A stretch of DNA of 10,260 nt from assembly GCA_021779005.1 (NCBI GenBank), contig JAJYBN010000021.1, positions 1 through 10,260 on the forward strand. Reading direction: 5' to 3'. The translations under genes and the position numbers were made by a program. The DNA is from Pseudomonadota bacterium (GTDB lineage Bacteria; Pseudomonadota; Gammaproteobacteria; Natronospirales; REEB76). Shown here one piece after another: positions 7,179 to 10,260 of this stretch; the stretch's first letter is position 1; the number at the start of each line of letters is the position of its first letter. A model generated the notes under the pieces. That model searched no databases, was not told where the DNA came from, and saw only the letters and a program-made list of their open reading frames with translations.

Positions 7179-7207
7179 TGGTCATGCTACCCCAGTGAGG
7201 GTAGAAT
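7179..7207 (+). promoter_or_regulatory. Candidate slyD promoter with embedded inverted repeat
   Basis: TGGTCA at 7179-7184 (4 of 6 to the -35 consensus) is followed, after 17 bp, by TAGAAT at 7202-7207 (5 of 6 to the -10). The predicted start is near 7214, about 27 nt before the slyD ATG. A perfect inverted repeat, CTACCC-N6-GGGTAG (7187-7204), fills the spacer and runs into the -10, so a protein bound there would block RNA polymerase. GGGA at 7230-7233 is a plausible Shine-Dalgarno 7 nt before the ATG. The promoter is predicted by eye only. Confidence 0.5.
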
Positions 7208-7240
7208 GCCGCCCTTATTTTTCTGACCCGGGATATTTCC

Positions 7241-7723
7241 ATGCAGATCACCAAAGACGCCGTAGTCACCATCGATTACACCCTCACCGACAGTGATGGT
7301 ACTGTCCTGGACAGCTCCAAGGGTCAGAAACCCCTGGATTACCTGCATGGTTCCGGCAATATCATCGCCGGGCTGGAGGAAGCGCTCGAGGGTAAGCGCA
7401 CGGGTGATTCAATCAAGATTAGCGTGCCGCCCGAGAAAGGTTATGGCTCGCGCAACGAGGCCTTGAGTCAGAAAGTACCACGCAAGATGTTCGACACCAA
7501 GAATGAGATCAAGCCCGGCATGCGCTTCCATACACAGGCCGAACACGGTGAACACACCGTCACGGTGACCGCAGTGGATTCGGAACACGTCACGGTGGAC
7601 GCCAACCATCCGCTGGCGGGCAAGGTACTGAACTTCGATGTGAACGTGGTTGGGGTACGGGGGGCTACCCGTGAAGAACTGGAACATGGACATGTGCATG
7701 GCGCGGACGGTCCCCATCATTGA
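7241..7723 (+). CDS. slyD: FKBP-type peptidyl-prolyl cis-trans isomerase, SlyD-like
   Basis: A 160-residue cytoplasmic prolyl isomerase/chaperone. It starts MQITKDAVVTIDYTLTDSDG, followed by the FKBP strands and LDYLHGSGNIIAGLEEALEGKRTGD (about 32-56), a SlyD hallmark. VPPEKGYGSRN leads into the inserted-in-flap chaperone domain (about 70-120), and HPLAGKVLNFDVNVVGVR closes the FKBP fold. The tail, HGHVHGADGPHH, has five His and no Cys. It is much shorter than the long His/Cys-rich metal-binding tail of E. coli SlyD, so metal binding is likely reduced. SlyD proteins speed proline isomerisation during folding, and in enterics SlyD also helps nickel insertion into hydrogenase. It appears to be a single-gene transcription unit, with its own candidate promoter and a terminator at 7753-7774, convergent with der. 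Confidence 0.93.
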   Translation: MQITKDAVVTIDYTLTDSDGTVLDSSKGQKPLDYLHGSGNIIAGLEEALEGKRTGDSIKISVPPEKGYGSRNEALSQKVPRKMFDTKNEIKPGMRFHTQAEHGEHTVTVTAVDSEHVTVDANHPLAGKVLNFDVNVVGVRGATREELEHGHVHGADGPHH

Positions 7724-7752
7724 TTTCGCACTGCTTGTACAGAAAATAGTCC

Positions 7753-7774
7753 GGTAACCCCGGGTTATTTTTTT
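7753..7774 (+). terminator. Rho-independent terminator of slyD, overlapping the 3' end of der
   Basis: The inverted repeat TAACC-CCG-GGTTA (7755-7767), extendable by two G-U pairs at its base, is followed at once by seven T residues (7768-7774). It starts about 30 bp after the slyD stop. The right arm contains the der stop codon, and the T-run is the complement of the last Lys codons of Der. On the minus strand no comparable T-run directly follows the stem, so it should act mainly on slyD. Confidence 0.7.
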
Positions 7775-9165
7775 GGCTTGCGGCTGTGCGCTATACGCCG
7801 CTGGCGGCGCGCCACCATGGCTTTCTTGGGCGTCAGTTTCTTGCGGCGTTCCGCGTACGGGTTCTTGCCGGTGCGGAACTCGATACGCACCGGCGTACCA
7901 TACAGATCGAAGACCTTGCGGAACGTGCTTTCCAGAAAGCGGCGGTAGGTATCCGGTACTTCCTCTGTCTGGTTACCGTGGATCACGATCACCGGTGGGT
8001 TCCGCCCGCCCTGGTGCGCATAGCGCAACCGGATCCGCCGGCCCCGCACCAGTGGCGGCTGGTGTTGCACGACGGCCGACTCCAGCACGCGCGTGAGTTC
8101 CGGAGTGGACATCTCCCGGTTCGCGGCCGCATGCGCCCTGTTCACCGAATCCATTACATCGCCGACACCGCTGCCGTGCAGTGCCGAGATGAAATGTAAT
8201 TGCGCGAAATCCAGGAACGGCAATTTCAGGTCGATGAGGCGACGGACATTGTTGCGCTGGTCTTTATCCAGGCCGTCCCACTTGTTGACCGCAAGCACCA
8301 GGGCACGGCCGCGGTCCAGTGCCAGTCCCAGCAACGAAGCATCCTGTTCAGTGATGCCTTCGCTGGCATCCAGCAGCACAACGACCACCTGGGCACGATC
8401 GATGGCCTGCAAGGTCTTTACGATGCTGAACTTTTCCAGCTTGTCACTGACACGCGCGCGCCTGCGGACACCGGCGGTATCTATGAGCATATAGGTGCGA
8501 CCATCCCGCTCAAAAGGCACGAAGATGCTATCGCGGGTGGTACCGGGCTCATCGAAAGTCACCAGGCGTTCTTCACCCAGAAGACGATTGATGAGCGTGG
8601 ATTTGCCGACATTCGGCCGACCGATGACAGCCACATGGATGCGCCGGTCATCCTCCAATGGCTGATAAGTATCGGGTGGCAGGCGCTCCAAGATCGACTC
8701 GATCAGCGCTTCGACACCCGTGCCATGAGCGCTGGCGATAGCGAAAGGTTGGCCGAGGCCGAGCGCATGAAATTCTCCGGTGACGACATCAGCCGGCATG
8801 CCTTCGGTCTTGTTGACAGCGATAAACAGTGGTTTACCGGACCGCCGCAGTTGCTTCACTATGGCCTGGTCGGCTGCATTCAGTCCCGCACGTCCGTCCA
8901 CCAGCAGGATGGCCGCATGGGATTCCTCGAACGCCTTCAGGGTCTGCTTCGCCATCTGCCCCATGAGGCCCGTATCGCTGCCATCCAGGCCTCCGGTGTC
9001 CACCACCACATACGGTCGCGGTCCGAGTTTTCCGAAACCATACTGTCGGTCACGGGTGAGCCCCGGGACATCCGCCACTAACGCATCACGCGAGCGCGTC
9101 AGCAGATTGAAGAGCGTGGACTTTCCCACATTGGGGCGACCGACAAGCGCGATGACAGGCAACAT
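7765..9165 (-). CDS. der: Ribosome-assembly GTPase Der (EngA)
   Basis: A 466-residue protein with two tandem GTPase domains and a C-terminal KH-like domain, the layout unique to Der. Der acts in late 50S ribosomal subunit assembly. Domain 1 has GRPNVGKST (9-17), DTGG (56-59) and NKTE (118-121). Domain 2 has GRPNVGKST (182-190), DTAG (229-232) and NKWD (294-297). The KH-like domain includes [16 protein letters not shown] and [16 protein letters not shown], followed by a Lys/Arg-rich tail. The start at 9165 ([16 protein letters not shown]) matches the usual Der N-terminus. An in-frame ATG at 9177 would add MDSI, and neither start has a strong Shine-Dalgarno. The inter-domain linker is short, consistent with slightly fewer residues than the roughly 490 of E. 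coli Der. The first G4 motif has Glu where NKxD normally has Asp. It lies 70 bp downstream of bamB. Confidence 0.97.
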   Translation of the reverse strand: MLPVIALVGRPNVGKSTLFNLLTRSRDALVADVPGLTRDRQYGFGKLGPRPYVVVDTGGLDGSDTGLMGQMAKQTLKAFEESHAAILLVDGRAGLNAADQAIVKQLRRSGKPLFIAVNKTEGMPADVVTGEFHALGLGQPFAIASAHGTGVEALIESILERLPPDTYQPLEDDRRIHVAVIGRPNVGKSTLINRLLGEERLVTFDEPGTTRDSIFVPFERDGRTYMLIDTAGVRRRARVSDKLEKFSIVKTLQAIDRAQVVVVLLDASEGITEQDASLLGLALDRGRALVLAVNKWDGLDKDQRNNVRRLIDLKLPFLDFAQLHFISALHGSGVGDVMDSVNRAHAAANREMSTPELTRVLESAVVQHQPPLVRGRRIRLRYAHQGGRNPPVIVIHGNQTEEVPDTYRRFLESTFRKVFDLYGTPVRIEFRTGKNPYAERRKKLTPKKAMVARRQRRIAHSRKPKK

Positions 9166-9235
9166 GATGGAATCCATGCCTGCGGGTGGTTGTCCACAGG
9201 TCTATAAAACAGGGTAACACTAACAACAGAGACTG

Positions 9236-10260
9236 CTATTGATTAAGTGGCTTGAGTCTGTAAGCCGCCAAACTGCCGCCAGTCGTTAGCACCACCAGCA
9301 ACCCATTTACCACGATCGGAGGTGCCAGTATCGGCGCGCTGCCCAGACGCACGCGTGCCATCATGCTGCCATCCTTCTTGGACAGGAAATGCAGATAGCC
9401 CTGAACATCGCCGACTACCACGGTATCGAGGTATGGTACCGGAACGGTTAGATCGCGTGCACGCATGGCGGGTTGTGTCCATGCCGGTACCCCGGAGTTC
9501 TTGTCCAATGCCCAGACAGCGCTATGCATGTCAGTCACATATATATGCGCATCATCCTCACTCACACCTGTGTAACTCGACATCTCCCTCGACCAAAGTA
9601 TCTGACCGCTGTCCCGCGCTACCTCGACTACCCGTCCCTGGTAATTCACCGCATAGACATTATCACTATCGACAGCCAGAATCCCATCCAGGTCAACAAG
9701 TCGCGCTAGTTCATTGCTGCCCGAAGGTGAGGAAATGGTAGCTGTCCAGCGTTGACTGCCATCGGTCAGATTCAGTGCCAACAGCTGGCCGGTATCCAGT
9801 CCTTGCAGTACCGTATCACCGGCAATCACGGGCGGCGATGCTCCACGCAAGGAAAGATTGGGTACGTCATGGGAAATGCTCCAGAGCCTCTGTCCGGTGA
9901 CAGGCGACAAGGCAATGATACGGCCATCAGTTGTATAAACAATCACATCGGCCTGGCCAACGGCGGGGCTGGCCAGGATATAGCCATTGACATTGGTCTC
10001 CCACAGTTGCTTGCCATTCACAGCGTTGATCGCCATCACCGTACCATCATCGGCGCCTACCACTACCATCCCCTGACCGACACCGGGTCCAGCAGAGATA
10101 GACAGCTTCGTCTTCACTCTCCAGAGCCTGTTGCCATTCTGCAGTGTAAATGCATAGACGAGACCGTCATGAGAAACAGCATATATGTTGGTACCATCGC
10201 TCGCAGCCACGATCCCTAGACGCAGAATCGCATCAGCATTCCCTACTGATTCACTCCATA
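9236..10260 (-). CDS. bamB: Outer-membrane assembly factor BamB (partial, 5' end outside window)
   Basis: About 340 C-terminal residues are visible. The frame stays open past the right edge, beginning (from the edge) WSESVGNADAILRLGIVAAS, so the GTG at 10210 is not the true start. The signal peptide, lipobox and beginning of the first blade are missing. The protein is made of PQQ-type beta-propeller repeats, each ending in a Gly-x-x-x-W strand such as NGNRLWRVK, NGKQLWETN, TGQRLWSI, DGSQRWTA, SGQILWSRE and NSGVPAWTQ. SLRGASPPV and VVGDVQGYLHFLSKKDG match characteristic BamB stretches. BamB is a periplasm-facing lipoprotein of the BAM complex that binds BamA and aids insertion of beta-barrel proteins. 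The order bamB-der is conserved in Gammaproteobacteria, so hisS and yfgM may lie just to the right. Confidence 0.95.
   Translation of the reverse strand, partial: WSESVGNADAILRLGIVAASDGTNIYAVSHDGLVYAFTLQNGNRLWRVKTKLSISAGPGVGQGMVVVGADDGTVMAINAVNGKQLWETNVNGYILASPAVGQADVIVYTTDGRIIALSPVTGQRLWSISHDVPNLSLRGASPPVIAGDTVLQGLDTGQLLALNLTDGSQRWTATISSPSGSNELARLVDLDGILAVDSDNVYAVNYQGRVVEVARDSGQILWSREMSSYTGVSEDDAHIYVTDMHSAVWALDKNSGVPAWTQPAMRARDLTVPVPYLDTVVVGDVQGYLHFLSKKDGSMMARVRLGSAPILAPPIVVNGLLVVLTTGGSLAAYRLKPLNQ

Larger units (their letters stand above)
7072..7240. other. Divergent intergenic region between the phosphoesterase gene and slyD
   Basis: This 169-bp region holds no convincing gene. It contains TTTAAA three times (7122-7127, 7139-7144, 7170-7175), CCAGTGA twice in direct orientation (7145-7151, 7192-7198), and ACCAGT/ACTGGT as an inverted pair (7144-7149, 7177-7182). 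The candidate slyD promoter is at its right end. No strong leftward promoter for the phosphoesterase gene was recognised. Confidence 0.5.

Noticed and set aside
8200..9081. 293-codon open frame on the plus strand opposite der
   Set aside because: It mirrors the conserved Der coding sequence and shows no domain of its own.
9190..9198. TTGTCCACA, one mismatch from a DnaA box, between der and bamB
   Set aside because: It is a single 9-mer with no further boxes or AT-rich unwinding region, so chance is the better explanation.
9166..9235. Possible separate der promoter in the bamB-der gap (TATAGA-like element)
   Set aside because: No -35 with suitable spacing was found; co-transcription with bamB is simpler.

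Overview
The window looks like chromosomal DNA of a non-enteric gammaproteobacterium with moderately high GC. The main evidence is the bamB-der pair at the right end, a gene order typical of Gammaproteobacteria (hisS-yfgM-bamB-der). A SlyD-type FKBP and an EmrAB-type efflux pump fit this. No mobile element, tRNA, rRNA or CRISPR array was found. The genus cannot be named from the sequence alone.

Left half (1-5331) is a multidrug-efflux island built around a divergent control region at about 2598-2701. Leftward run a TolC-family outer-membrane channel, a TetR/AcrR repressor with an AefR-like C-terminus, and a NodT-type outer-membrane lipoprotein that leaves the window. Rightward run emrA (membrane fusion protein) and emrB (14-TM DHA2 transporter). 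Between the two arms is a perfect 8-bp inverted repeat, GACTAGAC-G-GTCTAGTC. It overlaps a candidate emrA -10 and lies just downstream of a candidate leftward -10. The simplest model is that the TetR protein binds here and represses both arms until an exported compound releases it. EmrA and EmrB would pump through the TolC-like channel. The second outer-membrane protein, NodT, may serve another pump to the left.

Middle (5393-7240): a YgiD/DODA-type extradiol dioxygenase follows emrB after 61 bp with no obvious terminator. It overlaps tail-to-tail by 16 bp with a secreted SapM-like phosphoesterase on the other strand. A 169-bp region follows, holding a repeat-rich candidate slyD promoter.

Right (7241-10260): slyD ends in a hairpin plus T-run that overlaps the 3' end of the convergent der gene. 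der (ribosome-assembly GTPase) and the 5'-truncated bamB (outer-membrane assembly lipoprotein) lie on the minus strand as housekeeping genes.

Most genes belong to well-known families. The parts most worth a second look are the control region, the two outer-membrane factors around one regulator, the dioxygenase behind the pump, and the slyD leader. I see no clear sign of a wholly new system.
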